Positions 24,501-36,379 of a DNA stretch of 64,000 nt are shown here, piece after piece; within the stretch, counting starts at the first letter, position 1, and every line of letters starts with the position of its first letter. The notes beneath the pieces are model-generated. The model was not told the origin of the DNA, did no database searches, and worked only from the letters and a program-made list of their open reading frames with translations. This DNA comes from Platerodrilus igneus. Lineage: Eukaryota > Arthropoda > Insecta > Coleoptera > Lycidae. Both the position numbers and the translations under genes were made by a program. Location of the stretch: contig JARFIW010000599.1 in assembly GCA_036346225.1 (NCBI GenBank), positions 496,001 to 560,000 of the forward strand, given 5' to 3'.

Positions 24501-24659
24501 GCAGCATTGGCAGCCCTATGTAAACTCGTTGGGGTACTGCAACATAGCCCTTATCCAGGAACCTTGTACTTGCAAGGGAAAGGTGCTTGGACTGGGTTCA
24601 ATCGGTTAGGTACTTGTATATAGTAGATCCACTGGTTGACCCATTACTTGTATACTAAT

Positions 24660-25160
24660 CAACAACAACCTTAAGTGGTTGCAGCTTATAGAATTCTGTC
24701 ATCAAGACCTTGTGGCGGTCAGGATGGGACTAGCTGGAGGTGGGCCGAAGGAGATTATACTCGGATCGGCCTATCTTAGGTTCGACTCCCCTAACCTTCC
24801 GCCCTCAAAGAAACTAGATGCGCTGGGCGCTAGGTGTAAAGCGGATGGATCTCACCTCGTCATAGGTAAGGACACAAATGCTCACCACACAGTTTGGAGC
24901 GGTACTGGAACCAATCCTAGAGGTGTAGCAATAATGCAATTCATAACGACAAACCACTTAGACATTTTGAATAAAGGTAATACTCCAACCTTCGTAAATA
25001 GACGTAGGATGGGAGTCATTGTTATAACTATAAGTTCGCCAAACATAAGCAACTGAAAACTGGCATGTGTCTGATGAGAAAAGCTGGTCAGACCACAGAT
25101 ACATCAGATTTTCCTTTACCGGGCTCAACCAGGTGAAGGAATTTTATCGCAACTTAAGAA
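24660..25160 (+). pseudogene. LINE endonuclease (APE-like) domain, broken
   Basis: The frame at 24679-25056 reads IILGSAYLRFDSPNLPP, then GKDTNAHHTVWSGTGTNPRG and LDILNKGNTPTFVNRRR. It has the D-x-NAHH catalytic region and the NPRG and PTF landmarks of non-LTR endonucleases. The usual DIT of the next motif is changed (IVITISS). A frame change then leads to SDEKSWSDHRYI with the SDH motif (25067-25110). The domain nicks target DNA to prime reverse transcription. The lost Asp and the frameshift make this copy inactive. Confidence 0.75.
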
Positions 25161-25369
25161 AAATGGACTTGGGTAACTGTAAGTTGGACCTGGATCGGTA
25201 CCTTGTAAGCGAAGTTTTAACAGTGAAAATCTGTCGAGATGTTAAAACGGCCGCGGGGAATACTACCAACGCAGTTACTTCATATAACGAAAACTACCCT
25301 CAGTTGAGAGGAAAACTACCAGGAAGGTTCCGTGGTGGAACTCTAAACTCAGACAGTTGAAGGGACAGG

Positions 25370-26770
25370 TAAAAACTCTATTTAATAAAGCAACAAAAAT
25401 CAGGTAATTGGGAGGTGTACCAGCGGACTCTTACTGAGTATAACAAAGCTCTGAGGAAGGCCAAGGGAGAATCATGGAGGAGGTACTGCGAAAATATCGA
25501 ATTATATCCTGAATGTACCAGACTTCAAAGAATTCTCTCGAAGGATACACAGAGATCAATTAGCTCACTGTCCATGTGAAACAGTATTTTTACCAAGAAT
25601 GGGAAAAGACGATGGCTCTTTTGCTCCAAACTCACTTTCCTGGTTCGACGGAACTGGAACAATCACCTTTTGAGGACAAGTCCAGGGGCCTGACGCTCCC
25701 GAAAGGAGGGCATCTCAGGTGGACTGGCCAGTAGCGAAGGAGGTGATTACTTTCCCAAAAATTAAATGGGCGATAAATACTTTCAAACCATATAAATCTC
25801 CCGGCACTGACGGGATTATCCCAGCCATGCTACAAAACGGATCAAACCTTCTGATGAGCTGGATCTGCAGAGTTTTGAGGGCTAGCTTGGCATTCCAATA
25901 TATTCCACGAAGTTGGAGGTTAGCTGGGGTAGGTTTTATTGCTAAACCTGGTCCTACATGCCCATCAGTCTTATGTCTTTTCTTCTTAAGACGATGAAAA
26001 AACTGCTTGACAGGCATATCAACGGAAGTGTTTTGACAACTAGCATATTACACCCGAACCAGTTTGCTTTTAGAGCAGGACTTTCAACAGAATCAGCTAT
26101 TCATCACCTGGTTTCCTGAGTTGAAAAGACTCTAGCTAACAAAGAGATCCTTCTATGTGCCTTTTTGGACATTGAGGGAATCTTTGATAATACATCCTTC
26201 AGCTCCATCTCGACGGTCACCAGATCAGTTGGGATGGAGGAAACTTGCTGTAGGTGGATAGACTGCATGTTTAGTGGAAGGGTGGCAGTCACAGAACTTC
26301 TTGGAGATACTGTGGCGGTCTGGGTGGCAAGGTAATGTCCGCATGGGGAGTCTTGTCTCCCCTGTTGTGGAACCTAGTCATAGATGACTGTTGTGGGAGC
26401 TGAGCAGAGAAGGGTTTACCCCGCTAGGATGTGCTGATGATTTGACTGTCTTAGTGAGGGTACATACAATAATATTATCAGGGACAACATGCAAGAGGCC
26501 CTAAAAATAGTAGAGAGGTTGGCAACTGGGAAAGGCATTAGAATCAACCCCCAAAAGTCCACTTTAGCACCCTTTTCCCGGAAAAGGAAGATTTCGGGCA
26601 TTACACCCCTCTTCCTTAACGGTAACGAAATCGACCTTTCAAGCGAAGTGGTGTACTTGGGAATCACTCTGGACTCCAAACTCACATGGAACCTGCTGAC
26701 CGATGAGATCGTACGCAAGACGGAAACTCCTTTAGTAATAGTTAGATGCACTTGCGACAAATCCTGAGGG
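25370..26770 (+). pseudogene. LINE reverse transcriptase domain, broken
   Basis: Successive frames give IKWAINTFKPYKSPGTDGI with LRASLAFQYIPRSWRLAG and FIAKPG (25719-25950), then LHPNQFAFRAGLSTESAIHH and FLDIEGIFDN (26040-26195), then a damaged SPLLWNLV, and CADDLTVL followed by KIVERLATGKGIRINPQKS and VVYLGITLDSKLTWN (26420-26700). These are the consecutive blocks of a LOA/Jockey-superfamily RT. The catalytic YADD is CADD. There are in-frame stops (for example at 26118) and frame changes between blocks. The thumb region is recognisable; no intact enzyme can be made. Confidence 0.8.
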
Positions 26771-26779
26771 CTGACCAAA

Positions 26780-28170
26780 CATGGTACACTGCTTGTACAC
26801 TAAGGTGGTCACACCAGCAATAACATATGCAGCTTTGGCATGGTGGCCCAAAATAAAGTTGGGCAGGATCCAGAGACTGGCCTGTCTAAGTATTACAGGG
26901 GCCATGTGTTCCATGCCCACTGCTGCTATGTAGACTCTCTTTGGCCTTCCCTCGCTACACTTGGTGGTGGTGGGGGAAGCAAGGCTTTAGTTTAGGATTA
27001 TTGAAGGGACGAAGCATACAAGATTGCTTGGTAGAAATGGGGGCATCTGTTTGAGATGCGTTTGGACTAAATGACTCCCTAGCATCCGCCGAATTCACTC
27101 TTCAAGACTGTTACCCAGGATGTGGAGTGGGAAAAATGAAGGGTAGAGTACTTCCGGACAGCATGGTCTGGTACACGGATGGCTCTAAGAGCAAAACCTG
27201 GTTTGGATCTGGACTCTTTAGGGAGAGACCAAAGGTACATGTTAGTGTTTCCTTAGGGGTAAACGCTACCGTTTTTTAAACGGAAATATACGCCATACTG
27301 CAAAGTGTGCGGGAAAGTATAAAAGGTGTTTTTATTAAAAGACATATCTATGTTGTCTGACAGCCAGGCGGCACTTAAGGCTCTAATAACTCAGAAAGTG
27401 TCATCAAGACTGGTAAGGGGAATGTATTGAGGCACCTAATGGACTGGCATAGCAGAACTCTGTTACATTACAGTGGGTGCCAGGCCATCAAGAACTCAAG
27501 GGAAATTAAATTGCAGACGAACTTGCAAGACAGGGGGCGCAGAGGCCATTTATCGGTCCCGAATCTGCATTGGGAGTCACAAAAGCTGCCATCCGTAGCT
27601 ATATTAGCGAATGGATGCGCAACCAACAACTAAAAGACTGGAAGAACAGATCAGGACTAACACATAGCAAGGCGCTGGTTAAGGGCCCTAGCAAAAACAG
27701 AACCCAGGAATTGCTTTGTTTAAGCAGGGAACAGGTCAGAATCACTGTGGGGTTCCTGACAGGACACACTTCTGTCAAGGTTCACCTCCAGAGGATGCAT
27801 AGATTTAACGGAGACTTTGATTAGAGGAACCGGAAACTGCAATGCATGTACTATGCAGATGCGAGGCGTTGGGTAGAAAGAGACAGCGCCTATTCGGGCG
27901 ATCAAAGTTAGACCCAAAGGAAGTTGATACCCTTTCATTGAGGGACCTGTATGCCACATGTATGCTATAATTCTGGGTGCAGGCTTTGCAGACTGGATAT
28001 GATACTTAACCAGGGTCAGCATAATAAGCCCTTTATTGTGCAGTGTGGCAGAGCCGTTTGGCAGATGCACCCGTCAGTGGTTTTAGTGGGTATGCCGCTA
28101 GCAGAGTTCCACACTTTGACTATAAAAGCCTTCCACTCCATCGGTTTCGAAAAACTAATTAAAAAAAATG
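26780..28170 (+). pseudogene. LINE RNase H and C-terminal region, broken
   Basis: MVWYTDGSKSKTWFGSGLF starts at 27163 and carries the first catalytic Asp. A TEIYAI element follows near 27280, and SDSQAALKAL near 27355. The C-terminal part (27570-27830) has MRNQQLKDWKN, LSREQVRITVGFLTGHTSVKVHL and RMHRF, the zone before the terminal Cys/His knuckle, which is only hinted at (GNCNACTM near 27835). Presence of an RNase H after the RT fits LOA- or I-type elements. Many stops and shifts are present. The element's 3' end is probably near 28170, at an A-rich run. Confidence 0.65.
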
Positions 28171-28179
28171 GGCGATTCT

Positions 28180-29180
28180 TTCGGTGACCACAACCAACCC
28201 ATGGAGTTGGGCAGACCAAGAATGCTAGCGCGTTGACAAAACCGGCGTCAGATACACTTGACATAGATGGTACAACTATAAAGTTTTCAGGCACTGAACT
28301 GCAACCAAAGACACTTTTAGTGGCTCCACGTAGGGAGCTGACGAAAGACAAGCAAGTTGAAGCTGTATCGTAGCCGGAGTCAAAACCATCGACGAAGTAA
28401 GTGCCGGTGCGGAATGTGACCGGGGGTAGTAAGAGACCCCGATAAGAAACTTCCACATCGACACCGACCAAACTCCAGCTGCAAACCAAACGTCCCAAAA
28501 GCAGATGGGGCGTATAGAGCGGTTGGGAGCGGTTTTCGAGTGACGGTAATTGAAAGACGACGCTCAGATTGTATTGACTGATGAACAGTCATCACGTATC
28601 CCGAACATGCTTGTTGATGCTATATATGACACAACTTCCGTAAGCACCAACCCACCTCAGTTTGAAGACGTCAAGTTTGCTCATGGAATTCTTTGGCTGA
28701 CCTGCACTAACCTTAAAACTTACAGATGAGTACAAAAAATTCTGAAGACAAAGCGAGAGCTCTGGGAGGGGACGCTCTTTACAGTAGTAGACTCAGTTGA
28801 CCTTCCAAAATGGTCCAATGTCTTAGGCTAGATCCCCGACAGAGAGTAAACGGCCGGGGCCCGTTTGAGAAAGCAGAACTCTGGTCTTTGGACGGGTGAC
28901 TGGCATACTATTTTTTCAAAGACTAATAAGGAAGGTGTTATCATATACATTTCAGTCAATCTGGAGTCCTTTGAAGTGCTTAAGCGGGCTAAATTAAAAG
29001 TCTACTATGGGCTGAGATCTATCTTGTTCAAACCCATAAAAGGCAATTCTGATTATGATAAGAGTGGTCCAAGTAAACTGCAGCATAGTAGGGTAGCATC
29101 AGCAGGCGTCTGTGAGCAGTTGGAGAGCTGCGGCATACTACTTATTCGCGGTATTTGCTACATTTTTCAATTAAGACTAC
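28180..29180 (+). pseudogene. Second, 3'-truncated LINE copy (ORF1 only)
   Basis: Head-to-tail behind the first copy. 'cccatggag' and 'gtcagatacacttgacat' match the sequence before the first ORF1 (23640-23710). Further on, PPQFEDVKFAHGILWLTCTN (near 28650) and the frame 28865-29200, with ISVNLESFEVLKRAKLKVYYGLRSILFKP, repeat the DUF4780-like part. The match stops soon after 29130, without endonuclease or RT, shortly before the satellite array. Stops interrupt it throughout. Confidence 0.65.
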
Positions 29181-29194
29181 TTACCAGAAGCTCA

Positions 29195-29250
29195 GATTGA
29201 TCTATATTTGTTGTCGCCCAACCTAATTACCGATTAAGCAAGTTAGCCCC
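29195..29250 (+). repeat. Satellite-flanking motif, left copy
   Basis: 'cagattgatc', then 'tgtcgcccaac' and 'taattaccgatta'. The same succession occurs twice to the right of the array (35355-35405 and 35490-35545) in the same orientation. Confidence 0.55.
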
Positions 29251-29304
29251 ACCTGATACTTACTTTCGGATTTTGGTGAGAGATTCAGCGAAAAATCCCG
29301 TTTC

Positions 29305-32300
29305 AAATTTTGCAATGACAGGAAAGGAAATGCGTTAAATGGTTTTGCAATCGATCACAACCGTCCTACTAAAAAAAAACTAGCATTCCTTATAGGCTCC
29401 TGATACTTTTTGGTAGGAAAACATCCTTTAGATGGTTTTGCAATCGATTACTGTTGTCCTACAAGAAAGAAAACTAGCATCCCTATGGAGTCCTAATACA
29501 TTTTAGCAGGAAAAGAAATCTTTTAGATGATTTTGTAATTGACCACCCGCGCCCTACAAGAAAGAGGACTAATATTCCTTCTCCTAATACCATTCGGCAG
29601 GAAAGGAATTAAATGGTTTTACAATCGATCACCATCGCCCTACTAAAAGAAAACTAGCATCCCTTATAGGTTCATGATATTTGTTGAGAGGAAAAATCTT
29701 TTAGATGGTTTTGCAATCGATTACTGTCGTCCTACAAGGAATAAACCTCGCGTTCCCATGGACTTCTGATACATTTAAGCAGGAAAAGAAAACTTTTAGA
29801 TGGTTTTGTAATTGAGCACCTTCGCCCAACAAAAAAGAGGACTAATATCTCTTCTCCTAATACCGTTCGGCAGGAAAGGATTTAAATGGTTTTACAATCG
29901 ATCCCCATCGCGCTACTAAAAGAAAACTAGCATCGCTTAGAGGTTCCTGAAACTTTATGGTACGAAAACATTCCTTTGGATGGTTTTGCAATCGATTACT
30001 ATCGTCCCACAAGGAAAACACTAGCATCCCTATGGACTCCTGATACATTTTAGTAGAAAAAATCTTTTAAATAGTTTTGTGATTGACCACTTTTGGCCTA
30101 TTAGAAAGGGGACTAATATCCCTTCTCTTAATACCATTTGGCAGGAAAAGAATTAAATGGTTTTGCAATCGATCACCATCGCCCTACTAAAATAAAAGTA
30201 GCATCCCTTATAGACTCCTAATATTTTTTGGTAGGAAAAAATTCTTTACATGGCTACTATCGTCCTACACGGAAGAAAACAAGTGTCTCTATAGACTCCT
30301 GATACATTTTCGCAGGAAAAAATCTTTTAGATAGTTTTGTAATTGATCACCCGCATCCTACAAAAAAGAGGATTAATATCCCTTCTCCTACTACCATTAG
30401 GCAGGAAAGAAATTAAATGGTTTTACAGTCGATCACTATCGCCCTACTAAAAGAAAAATAGCATCCCTTATAGGTTTTTGATACTATTTGGTAGGAAAAA
30501 ACCTTTAGATGGTTTTGCAATCGATTACTATTGTTCTACAAGGAAGAAAACTAGTATCCCTATGAACTCCTGATGCATTTTAGCACGAAAAGATATCTTT
30601 TAGATGGTTTTGTAATTGACCATCTTCCAGCTACAAGAAAGAGGACTAATAATCCCTTCTCCTATTACCATTCGGCAGGAAATAAATTGAATGGGTTTAC
30701 TGTCAATCACCATTGCCCTACTAAAAGAAAGAAAACTAGCATCCCTTATAGGCTCCTAATCCTTTTTGGTAAGAAAAAATCGTTTACATGGTTTTGCAAT
30801 CAATTACTATCGTCCTACACAGAAAAAACACGTATCCCTATAGACTCCTGATACATTTTAGTAAGAAAAGAAATCTTTTAGATGGTTTTGTAATTGACCA
30901 CCCGCACTCTACAAGAAAGAGGAGTAATATTCCTTCTCCTAATACGATTTGGCAGGAAAGGAATTTAAATGGGTTTACAATTGATCACCATCGCGCTACT
31001 AAGATATTCTGATATTTTTTGGTAGGAAAAAATCCTTTAGATGGTTTTGCGATCGATTACTAGCATCCCTATGGACTGCGATACATTTTAGAAAGAAAAG
31101 AAATCTTTTAGATAGTTTGGTAATTGACCACCTTCACACTACAAGAAAGGGGACTAATATCTCTTCTCTTAATAGCATTCGGCAGGAAAGGAATTAAATG
31201 GGTTTACAATCAATCACTAACGCCCTACTAAAAGAAAATTAGCATCCCGTATAGGCTCCTGATATTTTGTGTTAGGAAAAAAATTCTTTAGATGGTTTTG
31301 CAATCGATTACTATTGTTTTACAAGGAAGAAAACTAACATCCCTATGGACTACTGATTCATTCTAGCAGGAAAAGAAATCTTTTAGATGATTTTGTAAAT
31401 GACCACCTTCATCCTACACGAAAGACGACTAAGATCCCTTCTCCTAAAACCATTCGGCAGGAAAGGAATTAAATGCGTTTACAATCGATCACCATAACCA
31501 TACTAAAAGCAAACTAGCATCCCTAGTAGGCTCCTGATACTTTTTGGTTGGAAAAAATCTTTTAGATGGTTTTGCATTCGATTACTATCGTCCTACAAGG
31601 AAAAAAACTAGCATCCCTATGCACTACTGATACATTTTAGGAGGAATAGAAATTTTTTAGATGGATTTGTAATTGACCACCTTCACCCTACCAGAAAGAG
31701 GATTAATATACCTTTTTCTAATACCATTTGGCAGGAAAAGGATTAAATGGTTTTACAATCAATCACAATCGCCCTACTAAAAGAAAAATAGCATCCCTTA
31801 TAGCTTCTGATACCTTTCGGTAGGAAAAATCTTTTACATGGTTTTGCAATCGATTACTATCATCTTACAAGAAAGAAAACTAGCATTCGTATGGACTCCT
31901 GATACATTTTAGCAGGAAGAGAAATCTTTTAGATGGTTTGGTAATTGGCCACCTTCACCCTACAAGACAAAGTACTAATATCCCTTCTTATAATACCATT
32001 CGGCAGGAAAGGAATTAAATGGGTTTACAATCGATCACCATAGCCATACTAAAAGCAAACTAGCGTCCCTTATTGATTCCTGATACTTTTTGGTTGAAAA
32101 AAATCTTTTAGATGATTTTGCAATCGATTACTATCGTCCTACAAGAAAGAAAACTAGCATCCCTATGCACTCTTGATACATTTTTGTAGGAGAAGAAATC
32201 TTTAAGATAGTTTTGTAGTTATCAACCTTCACCCTACAAGAAAGAGGATTAATATCTCTTCTCCTAAAACCATTCGACAAGAAAGGAATTAAATGGGTTT

Positions 32301-35285
32301 ACAATCGATCATCATCACCCTACTAAAAGAAAACTTGCATCCCTTATAGACTCCTGATACTATTTGATAAGAAAAAATCATATAGATGGTTTTGCAATCG
32401 ATTACTATCGTCCAACAAGGAAGAAAACTAGCATCCCTATGGACTCTTGGTACATTTTAGCAGAAAAAGAAATGTTTTAGATGGTTTTGTAATTGTCAAT
32501 CTTCACCCAACAAGAAAGAGGACTAATATTTCTTCTCCTAAAACCATTCGGCAGGAAAGGATTTAAATGGGTTTACAATCGATCAACATCGCCCTACTAA
32601 AAACAAAATAGCGTCCCTTATAGGTTCCTGATACTTTTTGGTAGGAAAAAAAAATTCTTAGATGGTTTTGCAATCGATTACTATCCTTCTACAAGGAAGA
32701 AAACTACTATCCCTATGGCCTCCTGATGCATTTTAGCACGAAAAGATACCTTTTAGATAGTTTTGTAACTGACCACCTTCACCCTACAAGAAAGAAGATT
32801 AATATCCCTTCTCGTAATACCATTCGGTAGGAACGGAATTAAATGGTTTTACAATCGATCATCATCACCCTACTAAAAGAAAACTAGCATCCCTTATAGG
32901 CTCCTGATACTTTTTGGAAGAAAAAATCCTTTAGATGGTTTTGCAATCGATTACTATCGTCCCACAAGGAAGAAACTAGCATCGCTATGGACTCCTAATA
33001 CATTTTATCAGGAAAATAAATTTTTTCGATGGTTTTGTAATTGACCACCTTCACCCTACAAGAAAGAGTATTAATATCCCTTCTCCTAATACAATTTGGC
33101 AGGAAAGGAATTAAATGGTTTTGCAATCGATCACCATCGCCTTACTAAAAGAAAACTAGCATGCCTTATAGGCTCCTGATACTTTTTGGGAGGAAAAATC
33201 CTTTAGATGGTTACTATCGTCCTCCACGGAAGAAAACAAGTGTCTTTATGGACTTCTGATACATTTTCGCAGGAAAAGTAATCTATTAGATGGTTTTGTA
33301 ATTGACCACCTGCACCCTACAAGAAAGAGGACTAATATCCCTTCGCCTAATACCATTCGGCAGGAAAGGAATTTAAATGGTTTTACTAGCGATCACCATC
33401 GCCTTACTAACAGAAAACTAGAATCCCTTATAGGCTCCTGATACTTTTTGGTAGGAAAATATCCTTTAGATGGTTCTGCAATCGATTACTATCGTCCTAC
33501 ACGGAAGAAAACAAGTATCCCTATGGACTCCTGATACATTTTAGCAAAATAAGAAATCTTTTAGATGGTTTTGTAATTGACCACCCGCGCCCTACCAGAA
33601 AGAGGACTAATATTACTTCTCCTAATACCATTCAGCAGGACAGGAATTAAACGGTTTTGCAATCGATCACTATCGCTTTACTAAAAGAAAACTAGCATCC
33701 CTTATAAGCTCCTGATACTTTTTGGTAAGAAAAATCCTTTTGATTGTTACTATTGTCCTACACGGAAGAAAACAAGTGTCCCTATGGACTCCTGATACAT
33801 TTTCGCAGGAAAAGTAATGTATTAAATGGTTTTGTAATTGACCACCTGCACACTACAAGAAAGAGGACTAATATCCCTTCTCCTAATACCATTCGGCAGG
33901 AAAGGAATTAAATGGTTTTATAATCGATCGCCATTGCCCTACTAAAACAAATATAGCATCTCGTATAGCTCCTGATACTTGTTGGTGGGAAGAAATCTTT
34001 TAGATAGTTTTGCAATCGATTACTATTGTCTTACAAGGAAGAAAACTAGCATCCCTATGGACTCTTGATACATTTTAGTAGGAGAAGAAATCTTTTAAAT
34101 AGTTTTGTAGTTGTCAACCTTCACCCTACAAGAAAGAGGACTAATATCTCCTTTCCTAATACCATTCGGTAAGCAAAGAACTAAATGGTTTTACAATCGA
34201 TCACCATCGCCCTGTTAACAGAAAAATAGCATCCCCTATAGGATCCTGATATTTTTGGTAGGAAAAAATCTGTTAGATGGTGTAGCAATCGATTACTATT
34301 GTCCGACAAGGAAGAAACCTTACATCCGTATGGACTTCAGATACATTTTAGCAAGAAACGAAATCTTTTATATAGTTTTGTAATTGACCATCTTCGCCTA
34401 CAAGAAAGGGAGTATTGTCTCTTCTCTTGATACCATTCAGCAGGAATGTAATAAAATGGTCTTACAATCGATCACCATCGCGCTTATTTAAAGAAAACTA
34501 GCACCCCTTATAGGCTCCTAATTCTTTTTGGTAAGAAAATATCGTTTACATGGTTTTGCAATCGATTACTATCGTCCTACACCTAAGAAAACACGTATTC
34601 TTATGGACTCCTTATACATTTTAGTAGGAAAAGAAATGTTTTAGATGGTTTTGTAATTTACCACCTTCGCCCTACAAGAAAGAGGACTAATATCTCTTCT
34701 CCTAATACCATTCCGCATGAAAGGAATTTAAATGGGTTAACAATTGATCACCATCGCCCTACTAAAAGAAGAATATCATCCCTTATACGCTTCTGATAGT
34801 TTTTGGTAAAAAAAAATCCTTTAGATGGTTTTGCGATTGATTACTATCGTTCTACAAGGAAGAAAACTAGTATCCCTATGAACTCCTGATGCATTTTAGC
34901 ACGAAAAGATATCTTTTAGATGGTTTTGTAATTGACCACTGCCCTTCAAGAAAAAGGAGTAATATCCCTTCTCCTAATACCACTCGGCCGGAAAGGAATT
35001 AAATGGGTTTATAATCGATCACTATCGCCTTACTAAAAGAAAAATAGCATTCCTTATAGGCTGCTGATATATTTTGGTAGGAAAAAATACTTTAGATGGT
35101 TTTGCAATCGATTACAATCGTCCTACAAGGAAGAAAACTAGCATCCCTATGCACTCCTGATATATTTTAGCAGGAAAAGAACTATTTTGGATGGCTTTGT
35201 AATGGACCATCATCGCCTTGCAACAAAACTAATATCCCTTATAGCCTCTCGATACCACTCGCCTGAAAAAAAACCTTTAGATGAA
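29305..35285. repeat. Higher-order satellite array, ~273-bp units of three ~91-bp monomers
   Basis: Three related monomers alternate: one with 'gcaatcgattactatcgtcc', one with 'gtaattgaccacc' and one with 'acaatcgatcaccatcgccc', each near 91 bp. The second landmark occurs 22 times from 29531 to 35195. Spacing is mostly 271-278 nt, three times 260-261 and once about 230. Units are clearly diverged from each other, so the array is not freshly amplified. All monomers contain an ATCGAT- or ATTGA-like core after a T-run. Open frames at 30573 and 30788 are by-products of the period. A centromeric or heterochromatic role is possible but not shown. Confidence 0.9.
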
Positions 35286-35354
35286 GAATGTTAAAGACAC
35301 CGCGACAGGATATAAAAATTGTGTTAGTATCCTTTACATTTCCACTTATAAGAA

Positions 35355-35545
35355 ACTTAGATTGATCAAAATCAGGTGGCGCTCAACTTAATTACTAATT
35401 TAAAGGTGTATTTACAACAGACCCTTATTTTCTCTAAAAGTTGCAGCATTTGTCATTTACAGTTGAGGTTCAAGGTAATTTCGTACGAGAAGGTTAGATT
35501 GAAATCAAGTGGCGCCCAACATAATCACCGATTACCATTCGTTCC
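35355..35545 (+). repeat. Satellite-flanking motif, two right copies
   Basis: Copy one: 'tagattgatc', 'tggcgctcaac', 'taattactaattt'. Copy two: 'agattgaaatcaag', 'tggcgcccaac', 'taatcaccgatta'. TGGCGCCCAAC is the beginning of the primer-binding site complementary to tRNA-Lys in many LTR elements, so these may be LTR-element edges into which the array was placed or from which it grew. Confidence 0.5.
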
Positions 35546-36379
35546 CAGCAGCCCGTACTTGCCTTATTCATCCCTTAAATTCGTCGTTTACAATTGATAT
35601 CGCGCTAATTTTCAAAATTTGAAATTTTGTAGCGTGTTTTTATCAGAGATCCAAGAAAATTTCCATGTGTACTTCATCGAACATTTCTATTAAAGAGCTG
35701 TTTAATTTTTAGGCCAAACTGTACGTAATACGTCATAGCAGCTCACCCGGGACAATCTGGACCAGTCTATCTTTTTCTGACGGAGATATACATCAATCTC
35801 CGCGTTTTGCAAATTAATTTTAGAAATTAAATGTTTTAAAAAGTGTTATTGTTTGTGAGTCGGAAAAATGTAAGATGTTCGTTTTTACGTAAAAATAACT
35901 CATCCCTCGGTTAGTTTTAGTTTTGGAAAGCTGCGTTTGCACCGATGAGAAGAACGGTAGGACGTATTAGCAAGCAGACATTTTATTTATGAAGTTCAGG
36001 GGAGTATATATAGTTTCTCAAAGGGCATGATTTAAAACAATCAAACATGAGAGATTACGTGTACGTTTGGATGTTGATGAGGTGTCCAGCTTTGTCTAGC
36101 TTTGCGGAGTTGTACCTGTACAACCCCTGAATTTTACAGGATCGATACTGCTAAAGCGGGTAAGGTACAAGAAAAACAACTAATGTAAATGCATCCAATA
36201 GCATAATATATTGCAGCGCAGGCTATCTACTTACGTGGCCAAATACAACAATCAATACTTTCCAGCATCCAGCAACCCCCACACAATATATTCCTTGTTC
36301 ACCTGTGTTCGTTCACCCCTTAATTCGCTCATTTCATAATTGTCATTACTGTAATTCAGTATAGAAGCAAAAATATAAG
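35546..36379. other. Region upstream of the zinc-finger gene
   Basis: No repeat family or gene is recognised. The last 60 nt before the ATG are AT-rich. The start context is 'ataagatgg', with A at -3 and G at +4, which is favourable for initiation. No clear TATA box at a convincing distance. Confidence 0.4.

Noticed and set aside
30573..31012. Overlapping frames of 92 and 74 codons in the satellite
   Set aside because: They follow the satellite period and are not kept in neighbouring units.
29305..35285. CRISPR-like array
   Set aside because: Monomers vary along their whole length, there are no constant repeats with unique spacers, and the window is eukaryotic.
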